Positions 49,750-58,826 of a stretch of DNA of 64,000 nt are shown here, one piece after another. A model generated the notes under the pieces. The model made no database searches and had not been told where the DNA came from. It saw only the letters and a list, made by a program, of their open reading frames with translations. Position numbers and translations under genes: made by a program. The DNA comes from an uncultured SAR86 cluster bacterium (GTDB lineage: Bacteria > Pseudomonadota > Gammaproteobacteria > Magnimaribacterales > TMED112): contig CACATF010000001.1 in NCBI GenBank assembly GCA_902535365.1, positions 380,077 to 444,076 of the forward strand, in the 5' to 3' direction. Each line of letters starts with the position of its first letter. The stretch's first letter is position 1.

Positions 49750-51685
49750 TGATTACCTCTCTTAAATAACTCTCAGTTAATATTTCATTAAGAACCATTG
49801 GTTCGTCAAGTTTTTTGCTCCAGTAAATATAAAGCGGAATGCCTGATCGATTATATTTTTCTATTTGCTGTGCTATTTCTGGGTCTCTATTTGTCCAATC
49901 AGCTTTTAAGTAGGTAATATTTTTTTCTTCAAATAAATTAAATATCTCATCCGTAAAGGCTACACCTTCATTCACTTTACATGTTATGCACCAAGCAGCT
50001 GTGTAATTAATAAAATACGCATCACCATTTATTTTGAGTTCCTTTTCCAGATCTGCTGACCAGCTAATTGAATCATTGCTTTGGGTGATTGTTTGTTGTT
50101 TAAAATCCCAATTAAATAATTGGTACCCATAAGCACACCCTATGACCAAACCAATCAAAATAGCATGCTTGATTTTAATAATGAATAGCCATGCAGTGAA
50201 CGCGAGCAGCAACCAACCAATAAGCACAAATAGGATTGAATTAGCATCAACCTGATTGGCAAGAACCCAGAGTAACCAAATCGCAGCACCAAACATCATA
50301 AAACCAAATAATTGTTTAAGAGACTCCATCCATTTCCCAGGTTTTGGTAACAGATTTACTAGCGATGGAAACAATGCAATTAAGAAATATGGCAATGCAA
50401 AACCTAAGGCTAAAAAGAAGAAAATAAGATAAGAATGTATATCTGGTTGAATTAGTGCAGCACCCAAAGCAGCTCCCATGAAAGGAGCAGTGCATGGCGA
50501 TGCAACTATTACTGATAAAGCACCCGTCATCATAGAGTTGATAGGCCCAGAGCCATTAGCAAATTTCTCAAATTTGCCTAGGCTACTGCCTATGTTCAAA
50601 TCAGTTATTAGATATACACCAATAGCAAATATGAGTCCTGCCAAAATAGTCACGACGAATGGACTTTGTAATTGGTATCCCCAACCTATTAGTTCTCCAG
50701 CATTTTTAAGCGTTACAAGAGTAAAGGCTATGATCATAAAGGTAATAATCACACCTACGACATAAGCACCTGCGTTAACTGTAACTGACGTCTTTGAATC
50801 GCTTGCACTTTTTACAAGAGATAATCCCTTTAGAGCAATCACTGGCAATACGCATGGCATTAAATTTAGAATTAAACCTCCTATGAGTGCAAATAAAATA
50901 GCAGTGAGTATGCTTATGCTTTCTGCTGCAGCAACTTTTATTTCAGATGTTGGTTGATTAATTTCAAAATAATAAGCGTCTGATAGAACTACGCCTGAAA
51001 GAGGTTTGTCAAAATCTTCATAAACATTAAATGATAAAGCTTGATTAATATTTTCTTGAGGATCTGAGTAGTCAAAAACCTGATCATCAAAAGGAAAAAA
51101 ATAACTATTTTCTGTTATGGCGTCTGATGAAAGGGTAAATGCATTGTCTGTTCGTCTTATTTCAAGATCTGGTGGTGCTCTAATTGGTACCTGAGCCTCC
51201 CATTTTGATAATTCCTCAACTTTTTGGGTAACATTTAAAATATTCTTAGTAAGAGAAAGCTCAAGGATTGTTTCTTCGGGGATACAAATATCATCACAGA
51301 CTAAAAATTTAATATCTATTTCTGTGCTTGCATCGGCAAGATTGTCGAATGTTATTTCAAATGGAAAGACAACCTCATTTTCATAGCCATAAGTCATTAA
51401 TGGGGGGTATTCAATCTTTGAAGGCCCAGGCCATGTATTTTTATTAATTACCCAACCCTTGGGATTTTTATATGAAAAGGTCGGTGGTCCGCCAGAATCA
51501 CCAGGATTAACCCAATAGGTATGCCAGCCTGGAGTGAATGTAAATTTATAACCAAACTTATATGTGCCTGGCTCTTGTATTAAATTATCTTTACCAATGA
51601 TTGAGATCTCAGCATGATCTGTTCGTGCTGAACTAGTTTCCGCAACATATGTCGCTGCTAAGAAAATAAAAACTAAATATCTCAT
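49739..51685 (-). CDS. DsbD-family thiol:disulfide interchange protein
   Basis: N-terminal DsbD-alpha/ScsB-like domain, 'LNLMPCVLPVIALKG', 'SPCTAPFMGAALGAAL', C-terminal 'AAWCITCKVNE'. Confidence 0.93.
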   Translation of the reverse strand: MRYLVFIFLAATYVAETSSARTDHAEISIIGKDNLIQEPGTYKFGYKFTFTPGWHTYWVNPGDSGGPPTFSYKNPKGWVINKNTWPGPSKIEYPPLMTYGYENEVVFPFEITFDNLADASTEIDIKFLVCDDICIPEETILELSLTKNILNVTQKVEELSKWEAQVPIRAPPDLEIRRTDNAFTLSSDAITENSYFFPFDDQVFDYSDPQENINQALSFNVYEDFDKPLSGVVLSDAYYFEINQPTSEIKVAAAESISILTAILFALIGGLILNLMPCVLPVIALKGLSLVKSASDSKTSVTVNAGAYVVGVIITFMIIAFTLVTLKNAGELIGWGYQLQSPFVVTILAGLIFAIGVYLITDLNIGSSLGKFEKFANGSGPINSMMTGALSVIVASPCTAPFMGAALGAALIQPDIHSYLIFFFLALGFALPYFLIALFPSLVNLLPKPGKWMESLKQLFGFMMFGAAIWLLWVLANQVDANSILFVLIGWLLLAFTAWLFIIKIKHAILIGLVIGCAYGYQLFNWDFKQQTITQSNDSISWSADLEKELKINGDAYFINYTAAWCITCKVNEGVAFTDEIFNLFEEKNITYLKADWTNRDPEIAQQIEKYNRSGIPLYIYWSKKLDEPMVLNEILTESYLREVINEN

Positions 51686-51694
51686 ATCAAAGTA

Positions 51695-51712
51695 GGGCGG
51701 CTAATGCCGCCC
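51695..51712. terminator. Hairpin between hsp20 and dsbD genes, possible terminator/attenuator
   Basis: Perfect 7-bp stem GGGCGGC-taat-GCCGCCC immediately 3' of the hsp20 stop; no strong U-tract. Confidence 0.45.
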
Positions 51713-51718
51713 AAAACA

Positions 51719-52135
51719 TTATTTAACCTCTATGCTTCGAGGTTTTTTGTGATCAGGAACCACTCTCTCCATATCTATAGTCAAAAGACCATTTTTTAAA
51801 GATGCTCCTAATACTTCAAGATCTTCAGCTAAAGTAAATTTTAACTTGAATGCTCTCTTAGCAATTCCACGATGAAGTGCCTCGGCATTTGAGTCTGTAT
51901 CTTTTGGTCCATCATATTTGACAGTCAAGACAGCATCACTTAGCTCTATATCTATATCTTTCTTTTCAATTCCAGCTAGAGCAACCTCTATTTGGAAATT
52001 TAGCCCATCCTTATAAATATTATATGGTGGGTAACCGGATTGAGATTCGTTAGAAAGTCTTTCGAATCTATCAACGAGATTTTCAAAACCTAAAACACGG
52101 TTTGAAAACATTGGATCAGTAAAATTAATTAACAT
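51719..52135 (-). CDS. Small heat shock protein Hsp20 (IbpA-like)
   Basis: 'GYPPYNIYKDGLNFQIEVALAGIEKKDIDIELSDAVLTV', 'LHRGIAKRAFKLKFTLAEDLEV', 'NGLLTIDMER'. Confidence 0.95.
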   Translation of the reverse strand: MLINFTDPMFSNRVLGFENLVDRFERLSNESQSGYPPYNIYKDGLNFQIEVALAGIEKKDIDIELSDAVLTVKYDGPKDTDSNAEALHRGIAKRAFKLKFTLAEDLEVLGASLKNGLLTIDMERVVPDHKKPRSIEVK

Positions 52136-52137
52136 AT

Positions 52138-52192
52138 TAGTCCTCCTTAAAGCGACTAGTTAAATTTAAGATGGCCTCACCTGAGCACCATC
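52138..52192 (-). promoter_or_regulatory. Candidate RNA thermometer: two hairpins in the hsp20 5'UTR, the proximal one pairing part of the Shine-Dalgarno
   Basis: On the minus strand: GATGGTGCTC-AGGT-GAGGCCATC, then TAGTC-G-CTT-TAAG-GAG-GACTA spanning AAGGAGGA, just before ATG. Confidence 0.45.
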
Positions 52193-52326
52193 ATTGTTAA
52201 TTTAGATCTAATTACAGAAAAATCAAGAACTTTTTTATCAAAAAGTAACGTTTACTTCCCAAAATATTGTTTTTTTTTATTTATATGAGTAGTATAGGTT
52301 ACATTATTTTTAATTAAGGAGATATA

Positions 52327-52752
52327 ATGACATTTTTTTCACGAGCTTTGTTACTATTTGTAACAGGCATAGTGCAGATTTTTTTTGCAGCACATCTTTT
52401 ATTTAATTGGACTATTCTTGATCTTCCATCAGATCTAATGTTTATTCCAGGCATTCTAGTTTTACTAGCCTCAGCAGTACTTACAATTGATTATTATTTT
52501 GGTAATAGAGACAACAGGGTAGTGCTATATGATGAATATATTGCAGATAGATACTACAAGATTGGAGCTGCTGGCTATGCTATGACAGGTATAGGAGTAT
52601 TTGTTCTATATTCTATCCAAGATTATTCAAAGTGGAGCTTGGAGGCAGCAAATGCATTTATCTATGATTTAGCTGCATTTTTCTGGTTTGTATTTGGATC
52701 ATTAATAGTTATATTTTCATATGGCGACTATAAAGAGTCAGTAGATGGGTAA
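52327..52752 (+). CDS. Small membrane protein of unknown function
   Basis: Hydrophobic segments; overlaps downstream XRE regulator; SD 'aaggagat' upstream. Confidence 0.6.
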   Translation: MTFFSRALLLFVTGIVQIFFAAHLLFNWTILDLPSDLMFIPGILVLLASAVLTIDYYFGNRDNRVVLYDEYIADRYYKIGAAGYAMTGIGVFVLYSIQDYSKWSLEAANAFIYDLAAFFWFVFGSLIVIFSYGDYKESVDG

Positions 52753-52999
52753 AGATCATAAAGATTTAGTAGTTCTGCTAACACAAAAAAGAAAGGAGGC
52801 TGGCATTACGCAAGCAAGCCTTGCTGAGGCTGTACAGGTTTCAAGAAAAAGCATCAATGCTATTGAAAATGGAATTTATGTTCCATCAACGGTATTGGCA
52901 ATAAAAATTGCTACAGTATTGAATTGCAATGTTGAAGACTTATTTAAACTACATGATGGAACTTTTCCATTATTAACGGAGTCAAAAAAATATGATTAA
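52745..52999 (+). CDS. XRE/Cro-family transcriptional regulator
   Basis: 'GITQASLAEAVQVSRKSINAIENGIYVPSTVLAIKIATVLNCNVEDLF' HTH. Confidence 0.92.
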   Translation: MGKDHKDLVVLLTQKRKEAGITQASLAEAVQVSRKSINAIENGIYVPSTVLAIKIATVLNCNVEDLFKLHDGTFPLLTESKKYD

Positions 53000-53474
53000 A
53001 AAAATACACATTTTAATTCTCTTATCAATTTTAGCCCTTGGTGGATGTGCAACAGGTGGCTTTTCACCTGATGTCGTTTCAAGGGATGCAGCCGCAAAAA
53101 GCCAATATGTCCAATCAGGCGTAGTTGTATCAGTTAGAAATGTGACTATCGAAGGCGACAGAGATAGTGGAAATTTATTTGGATCAATTCTAGGTGCCAT
53201 TGTTGGGTCAAACATAGGTGGCGAGGATGACGAAACAACACGAGAAGTGGGTGCTGTGGTCGGAACTGCAGTTGGTTCAGTGGTAGGACAAAATGTTGGT
53301 GAAAGTCTATCTAGAAAGGCTGGAGTTGAAATCATAATTAAGCTAGATACCAATGAAAGAGAAATATCTATTGTCCAAGAAATGCCAGAGGATGTTGATT
53401 ACTCATTTAGAGCAGGTGATAAGGTCAGAATTGTAAGATCAGGTGGTAAGGCAAGAGTTGTGCCTTATAATTAA
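52992..53474 (+). CDS. Glycine-zipper (SlyB/Rick_17kDa-like) outer-membrane lipoprotein
   Basis: Lipobox 'LALGGCATG'; glycine zipper 'GAIVGSNIGGEDDETTREVGAVVGTAVGSVVGQNVG'. Confidence 0.85.
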   Translation: MIKKIHILILLSILALGGCATGGFSPDVVSRDAAAKSQYVQSGVVVSVRNVTIEGDRDSGNLFGSILGAIVGSNIGGEDDETTREVGAVVGTAVGSVVGQNVGESLSRKAGVEIIIKLDTNEREISIVQEMPEDVDYSFRAGDKVRIVRSGGKARVVPYN

Positions 53475-53478
53475 ATGA

Positions 53479-53913
53479 TTGGAACCTGTAAATCTATGGA
53501 ATAAAGCTCTCGATCTTCTTTCAAGAAGGGAGCACTCTGTATTCGAGCTCAGAACAAAGTTAAAGAGATTTAGCGAAAATGCTTCTGAGCTTGAAGATAC
53601 AATCAAACGCTTAAAAGATTCAAACTTTCTGGATGATAAAAAGTTCAGTGAGTCTTTTGTCCGCAGCAAATCCCAATCTGGGTATGGCCCCAATTACATT
53701 CAACAGTATTTAAGAAAAAAGGGTGTAAACTCAAGTGACTACGATATTTATGGCTATGATATTGACTGGGCTGCCATTTGCCATGAGCTTTATCTAAGAA
53801 AATCTAAAGGAAAAGAATTAAACCATAAAGAAAAAGAAAAGATTTTAAGATTTTTAGCCTATAGAGGTTTTAGTTATGAAATAATAAAAAACGCTCAAAA
53901 AGATATCGAATAA
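53479..53913 (+). CDS. recX: Regulatory protein RecX (TTG start)
   Basis: 'ALDLLSRREHSVFELRTKLKRF', 'LKDSNFLDDKKFSESFVRSKSQSGYGPNYIQQYLRKKGV'. Confidence 0.85.
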   Translation: MEPVNLWNKALDLLSRREHSVFELRTKLKRFSENASELEDTIKRLKDSNFLDDKKFSESFVRSKSQSGYGPNYIQQYLRKKGVNSSDYDIYGYDIDWAAICHELYLRKSKGKELNHKEKEKILRFLAYRGFSYEIIKNAQKDIE

Positions 53914-55466
53914 TGGCATTAGCAAATAAATACAGACCAACAAAATTTTCGGAAGTGATCGGACAAGAGGCCGCAGTCGTTGCCTTAAAAAACATTATAA
54001 AAAATCAAAACTTCCACAATGGATATATTTTTGCTGGCACACGTGGAGTCGGTAAAACAACTCTTGGCAGATTGTTTGCTAAGGCTTTAAATTGCAGTAA
54101 TTATGACTTAGAGAGTGGTTCTACTTGTAATGTATGTGCTAATTGCGAGGCTATCCAAACAAACTCACACCTTGATTTAATTGAAATAGATGCAGCTTCA
54201 AGAACAGGTGTCGATGATATGAGAGAGCTATTAGAATCTGTTCAATATAGACCTTCCCAAGGAAACTATAAGGTTTATCTGATTGATGAAGTGCACATGC
54301 TGTCAATACAAAGCTTTAATGCTTTGTTAAAAACATTGGAGGAGCCGCCTGCGCATGTTGTTTTTATTCTTGCCACAACAGAATCAAATAAAATTCCAAA
54401 AACAATTATCTCAAGATGTTTGCAGTTCAATCTAAAATTGGTTCCTGATGCTCAGATTAGTGAAAACTTGCAGAAAGTTTTTGAAAATGAGGGGGTAAAG
54501 TATGACGATAAGTCCCTTGATTTGCTTGTCGAGTTAGCAAAAGGTTCAGTCCGTGATTCTTTAACTCTCGCTGATCAAGCAATGTCTCATTGTGACAACA
54601 ATCTTAATGAGTCAGAAATTTCAAAACTACATGGTGTGCTAGATTTATCTTCAACAGCTAAGTTATTTGAAGCCATTTTCTCAAATGATGTTAATGAAGT
54701 AACTATTGAGCTTGAAAGATACCAGTCCCTTGATGTCAATTATGAGATCTTGTTCGACAGAGCGCTAAAATTCTTGCACGCAGAAATCATTAGAAATTTA
54801 AAAGATAAAGAAGGAGATGCACAAGATATGCATCTATATTACCAGTTCTTTACAAATGGCCTCATAGATGGAAAGCAAACTGGCAATATTAGAGATTCTT
54901 TCGATATAGCTGTTTTAAGATGTTTGTCATTTTCAGAAAACCAGATAACTGTAAAAAAAAAGCAAACTGAACCAGCAATAAAGACTGCAGAAATTACCGA
55001 AGAAAAAATTCAGCCAACCCCTGCACCAGAAATAAAAACAGAAGCGCAACCTCAAGACAAAGAAGAAAAAAAAATAACAACAAATAACTGGCTGAATATC
55101 TTTGATGAGATTGATTTGTCTGGTCCTGCCCGAGCATTTTTCTCAAACTTGCAATTAGATAAGGTAGAGGACAATAAATTATTTTTTAGTGGTTCAGATA
55201 TGTTTACATCAAGAATAACGAGGGAAAACATTGATGATTTAATCGTATCGCTCAATAAAGCTGGTTATAAAAATTATGAGGTAGTTATTGAAGCGACTGA
55301 AGCTGCGGTTAAAACTCCATCAACTGCTTGGGAAAAAAAGCGAAAAGAAGAAATTATAGCTTTTAAAAAAGAGATTTTAGAAAGTGACTTATTGGTAAAC
55401 CTAAAACATAATTTTGGAGAGGAGATTACCCAAGATAAATTTCAAGTAATTGATCATGAAGAATGA
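53913..55466 (+). CDS. dnaX: DNA polymerase III subunit tau/gamma
   Basis: 'GTRGVGKTTLGRLFAKALNC', 'LDLIEIDAASRTGVDDMRELLE', 'YLIDEVHMLSIQSFNALLKTLEEPP'. Confidence 0.97.
   Translation: MALANKYRPTKFSEVIGQEAAVVALKNIIKNQNFHNGYIFAGTRGVGKTTLGRLFAKALNCSNYDLESGSTCNVCANCEAIQTNSHLDLIEIDAASRTGVDDMRELLESVQYRPSQGNYKVYLIDEVHMLSIQSFNALLKTLEEPPAHVVFILATTESNKIPKTIISRCLQFNLKLVPDAQISENLQKVFENEGVKYDDKSLDLLVELAKGSVRDSLTLADQAMSHCDNNLNESEISKLHGVLDLSSTAKLFEAIFSNDVNEVTIELERYQSLDVNYEILFDRALKFLHAEIIRNLKDKEGDAQDMHLYYQFFTNGLIDGKQTGNIRDSFDIAVLRCLSFSENQITVKKKQTEPAIKTAEITEEKIQPTPAPEIKTEAQPQDKEEKKITTNNWLNIFDEIDLSGPARAFFSNLQLDKVEDNKLFFSGSDMFTSRITRENIDDLIVSLNKAGYKNYEVVIEATEAAVKTPSTAWEKKRKEEIIAFKKEILESDLLVNLKHNFGEEITQDKFQVIDHEE
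54953..54961 (+). promoter_or_regulatory. Candidate programmed frameshift / transcriptional slippage site (A9) in dnaX
   Basis: GTA AAA AAA AAG; the -1 frame stops at TGA 54968-54970 and the +1 frame at TAA 54979-54981. Confidence 0.55.
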
Positions 55467-56061
55467 AAACAGCCTATTGGCCCAATTAATCAAAGCTTTT
55501 AAGATTCTTCCTGGTGTTGGTGAAAAATCAGCACAGCGAATGGCCTTCTATCTGCTAGAAAATAATAGGGAGGGAGGCACAAAACTTTCAAAGTTGCTGA
55601 CTAATGCAATGGAGAACATAAGAAATTGCGCGTCCTGTCGAAACCTTACTGAGGACATATATTGTGATATTTGTTCTGACACCAAAAGAGATAATTCTAC
55701 TCTTTGCATCGTAGAGAGCCCCACAGACGTTATTGCTATCGAAAATTCCGGCAGTTTTAAAGGGAAGTACTATGTGCTTATGGGCAGACTGTCACCTATT
55801 GATGGAGTGAATCCAGCCGACCTTGGAATACCAAAACTAATTGAAGATATAAATGCAAATGACATCAAAGAGGTAATCATTGCAACAAGCCCAACAATAG
55901 AAGGGGATGCCACATCCTTCTACATAAAAGATCAAATTACGAAAGAAAATATTATTATTTCAAGAATTGCGTATGGCGTTCCAATGGGGGGAGAATTAGA
56001 ATATGTTGATAACACAACGCTGAGTCGTGCCATACAGGGACGAAGGGAAATTGAAAAATGA
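55456..56061 (+). CDS. recR: Recombination protein RecR
   Basis: '[17 protein letters not shown]', Cys4 zinc finger '[16 protein letters not shown]', Toprim '[18 protein letters not shown]'. Confidence 0.96.
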   Translation: MKNENSLLAQLIKAFKILPGVGEKSAQRMAFYLLENNREGGTKLSKLLTNAMENIRNCASCRNLTEDIYCDICSDTKRDNSTLCIVESPTDVIAIENSGSFKGKYYVLMGRLSPIDGVNPADLGIPKLIEDINANDIKEVIIATSPTIEGDATSFYIKDQITKENIIISRIAYGVPMGGELEYVDNTTLSRAIQGRREIEK

Positions 56062-56624
56062 GCATCAAATCTGATAACTGGATAATAGAACAAGCTGAAA
56101 AAAATCAATTGATTGATCCATTTGAAGCAAATCAAATAAGAGAAGTTGATGGAAATAAAATTGTTTCTTATGGGGTATCAAGTTATGGATATGACGTACG
56201 CTGTTCCAACGAATTCAAAATTTTTACCAATACTTTTTCTTCAGTGGTTGATCCTAAAAACTTTGATTCAAATAGTTTTGTTGATGTGGTTGCAGATGAA
56301 TGCATCATCCCGCCAAATTCATTTGCTCTGGCACGAACTGTTGAATATTTTAAGATCCCAAGATCAGTTTTGACTCTCTGTCTTGGCAAATCCACTTACG
56401 CACGTTGTGGAATAATTGTGAATGTCACACCGCTAGAACCGGAGTGGGAAGGCCACGTTACTTTAGAGTTCTCAAATACCACTAATTTGCCTGCAAAAAT
56501 CTACGCAAATGAAGGGGTTGCTCAAATGTTATTTTTTGAGTCTGATGATATCTGTAAAACAAGCTATAAGGATCGTGGGGGCAAGTATCAGGGACAGACT
56601 GGTGTTACTCTGCCAAAAACTTAG
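56058..56624 (+). CDS. dcd: dCTP deaminase
   Basis: '[12 protein letters not shown]', '[32 protein letters not shown]', 'GVAQMLFF'. Confidence 0.96.
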   Translation: MSIKSDNWIIEQAEKNQLIDPFEANQIREVDGNKIVSYGVSSYGYDVRCSNEFKIFTNTFSSVVDPKNFDSNSFVDVVADECIIPPNSFALARTVEYFKIPRSVLTLCLGKSTYARCGIIVNVTPLEPEWEGHVTLEFSNTTNLPAKIYANEGVAQMLFFESDDICKTSYKDRGGKYQGQTGVTLPKT

Positions 56625-57267
56625 GCCTTTCTTTTAAACTTAAAATTCTTTTCTCACCATTTTTCAAGATAGCTTGGCTTTGAATGATCAAGTAATCAAA
56701 TTCAGGTGCAATGTAGTAAATAATTGGTCCAACTTCATCAGCGGTAGCCTCAACAACAAGGGTATTAATTTGCCCAAATGGTGTAGATATTTCTTCCTCA
56801 CCTGTGAGCTTATAATTTTTCTTTATTACTTTGCTCTTAGTGTTGTCAAAAATACTTAAACTATATTCATTGACACCGTTGGCAGCATTAAGCCTGACCT
56901 GTGCATCGCTAGCCAATTGTTCAAGAACCTCTGTTTCTGCGGCAATAGTACCTAGCTCTTTTGAAGTAATGTTTTTTCCATCAAATGCTAAAGAAAACTT
57001 TTTCGGCTCATCTCTAAAAGGATCTTTAACTGATGTTTTTTTTGAGGTGACAGAGTTGCCATCAACAGCAAAATCAGAATCAATAGAATACGTATAAAAA
57101 AAGACATTCATTTTAACTCTGGTGTTAATCTCATTGCCCTCAACTGTGAAGTAGCGGTTGAGAGGGAAGCTAAAACCCATAGCTTGAAACTGAAATTTTG
57201 CCTCATAACTCTTGAATTCATAAGAGTTTATAGAAAGTGAGACGAATAGGGCTAATAGTATTCTCAT
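56605..57267 (-). CDS. DUF3108-like secreted protein
   Basis: Signal peptide; '[20 protein letters not shown]' style; position next to purN. Confidence 0.72.
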   Translation of the reverse strand: MRILLALFVSLSINSYEFKSYEAKFQFQAMGFSFPLNRYFTVEGNEINTRVKMNVFFYTYSIDSDFAVDGNSVTSKKTSVKDPFRDEPKKFSLAFDGKNITSKELGTIAAETEVLEQLASDAQVRLNAANGVNEYSLSIFDNTKSKVIKKNYKLTGEEEISTPFGQINTLVVEATADEVGPIIYYIAPEFDYLIIQSQAILKNGEKRILSLKERPKFLAE

Positions 57268-57818
57268 GTCAAATATTCAGAAACTGTTTTTGGATAAATA
57301 TCATTTTCTATTTCTTTTACCTTATTTATAAGACTCTCCAAGTTATCATTTGGTTCAATTGGAAAACTTTCTTGACGAATGATTGGTCCAGCATCAAGTT
57401 CATTGATAACGAAATGTATGGTTGTTCCGTGATGAGTATCATGAGCTGCTAAAGCTCTTTTATGGGTATCAAGGCCTGGGTATTTTGGTAACAGTGAAGG
57501 ATGAATATTTATAATTTGACCTTCGTATGCATCAACTAAAAATGAGGATAATATTCTCATATATCCAGCTAGCACAATGTAGTCAAAATCAATCCCCTCG
57601 AGGTATTTATAAATTTCCTGATCAAAGGTTTCTCTTTCGAGATAATCTTGGTGGTCAATAATTTTGCATGGCTTATTGAACTCAGTAGCAATCTGAATGC
57701 CATTTGCTTTTGGATTATTTGTAAAGGTAGAGACAACTTCATAGCTAAGATCATCCTCTTGTTCTAAAAAAGATCTTAAATTTGTCCCTGTGCCTGAGAA
57801 GAAAACAACTATTTTCAT
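57264..57818 (-). CDS. purN: Phosphoribosylglycinamide formyltransferase
   Basis: 'VFFSGTGTNLRSFLEQ', 'LAGYMRILSSFLVDAYEGQIINIHPSLLPKYPGLDTHKRAL'. Confidence 0.96.
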   Translation of the reverse strand: MKIVVFFSGTGTNLRSFLEQEDDLSYEVVSTFTNNPKANGIQIATEFNKPCKIIDHQDYLERETFDQEIYKYLEGIDFDYIVLAGYMRILSSFLVDAYEGQIINIHPSLLPKYPGLDTHKRALAAHDTHHGTTIHFVINELDAGPIIRQESFPIEPNDNLESLINKVKEIENDIYPKTVSEYLT

Positions 57819-58807
57819 ACAAAAATTAATGATTGATCAGATTTTGTATCAACATAACCTATTTCAAATAATTCTTTGTTTTCACTCATTGCTTTATCAG
57901 CATTTTCTCGATCCATTACAATGCAGTAACCTATTCCACAATTAAAGACATTTAACATTTCATCAGAAGATACATTTCCAAGCTTTTGGAGTGTTGAAAA
58001 AATAGTTGGCATATCCCACGAATCTTTATTAATACACATTGTGTAATTTGTAGTTAGTCTTGAGAGATTTTCATGTAGACCGCCCCCAGTAATATGAGCC
58101 ATTCCTTTCACGTTGCATGTATTGATAAGATCGAGCACTTCATTGACATAAATTCGGGTTGGGGTCAGGAGCTCTTTTAAAAAATCATCTGAAATATTTT
58201 GTTGGGAAATTACAGAATTAATAAGTGAGAAGCCATTTGAATGAAACCCAGAGGAGGGCAGTGCTAGGATAATATCGTCTGAGCTTATTTCATTACCTGA
58301 AATAATGTTAGCCTTTTCGTTGATGCCTAGAGAAAACCCTACTAGATCAAAATTGTCACCTTGATAGTGATTAGGCATTTCAGCTGTTTCTCCACCAACT
58401 AGCTCACACCCCGCCAAATTACAACCATCAATGATCCCTGACACAATTTCTTTAGCTTTTTCGCGATCTAAGTTGGAACAACCATAATAATCTAAGAAAG
58501 CTAATGGTTTTGCTCCACTAACAATTAAATCATTGACACACATTGCCACTAAATCTATTCCAATAGTTGTTAAATCATTGGTTTGTAGTGCCAACCTCAT
58601 TTTTGTGCCTACACCATCACAAGCTAAAGCATAAACTGGATTGACATACTCGCTTGGTGCTTCAATGTATCCAGAAAAACCTCCGATACCACCAAGGGAG
58701 AAAGAATGTTGTGATTTGGAAGTTAATTTTTTTATATCTTCAATAAATTTTTGACCTTGATCGATATCAACACCTGAGTCTTTATAGTTATTTTTATTTT
58801 TTGTCAT
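57815..58807 (-). CDS. purM: Phosphoribosylformylglycinamidine cyclo-ligase
   Basis: 'ALACDGVGTKMRLALQT', 'CELVGGETAEMPNHY', 'AHITGGGLHENLSRL'. Confidence 0.96.
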   Translation of the reverse strand: MTKNKNNYKDSGVDIDQGQKFIEDIKKLTSKSQHSFSLGGIGGFSGYIEAPSEYVNPVYALACDGVGTKMRLALQTNDLTTIGIDLVAMCVNDLIVSGAKPLAFLDYYGCSNLDREKAKEIVSGIIDGCNLAGCELVGGETAEMPNHYQGDNFDLVGFSLGINEKANIISGNEISSDDIILALPSSGFHSNGFSLINSVISQQNISDDFLKELLTPTRIYVNEVLDLINTCNVKGMAHITGGGLHENLSRLTTNYTMCINKDSWDMPTIFSTLQKLGNVSSDEMLNVFNCGIGYCIVMDRENADKAMSENKELFEIGYVDTKSDQSLIFV

Positions 58808-58826
58808 AAAATAGTAGTTCTTTGGT

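Noticed and set aside
49159-51685. Redoxin plus DsbD pair as a novel redox system
   Set aside because: Both families are well known and such pairs (CPFVxxHY redoxin with DsbD) are common; nothing unusual beyond ordinary envelope redox function.
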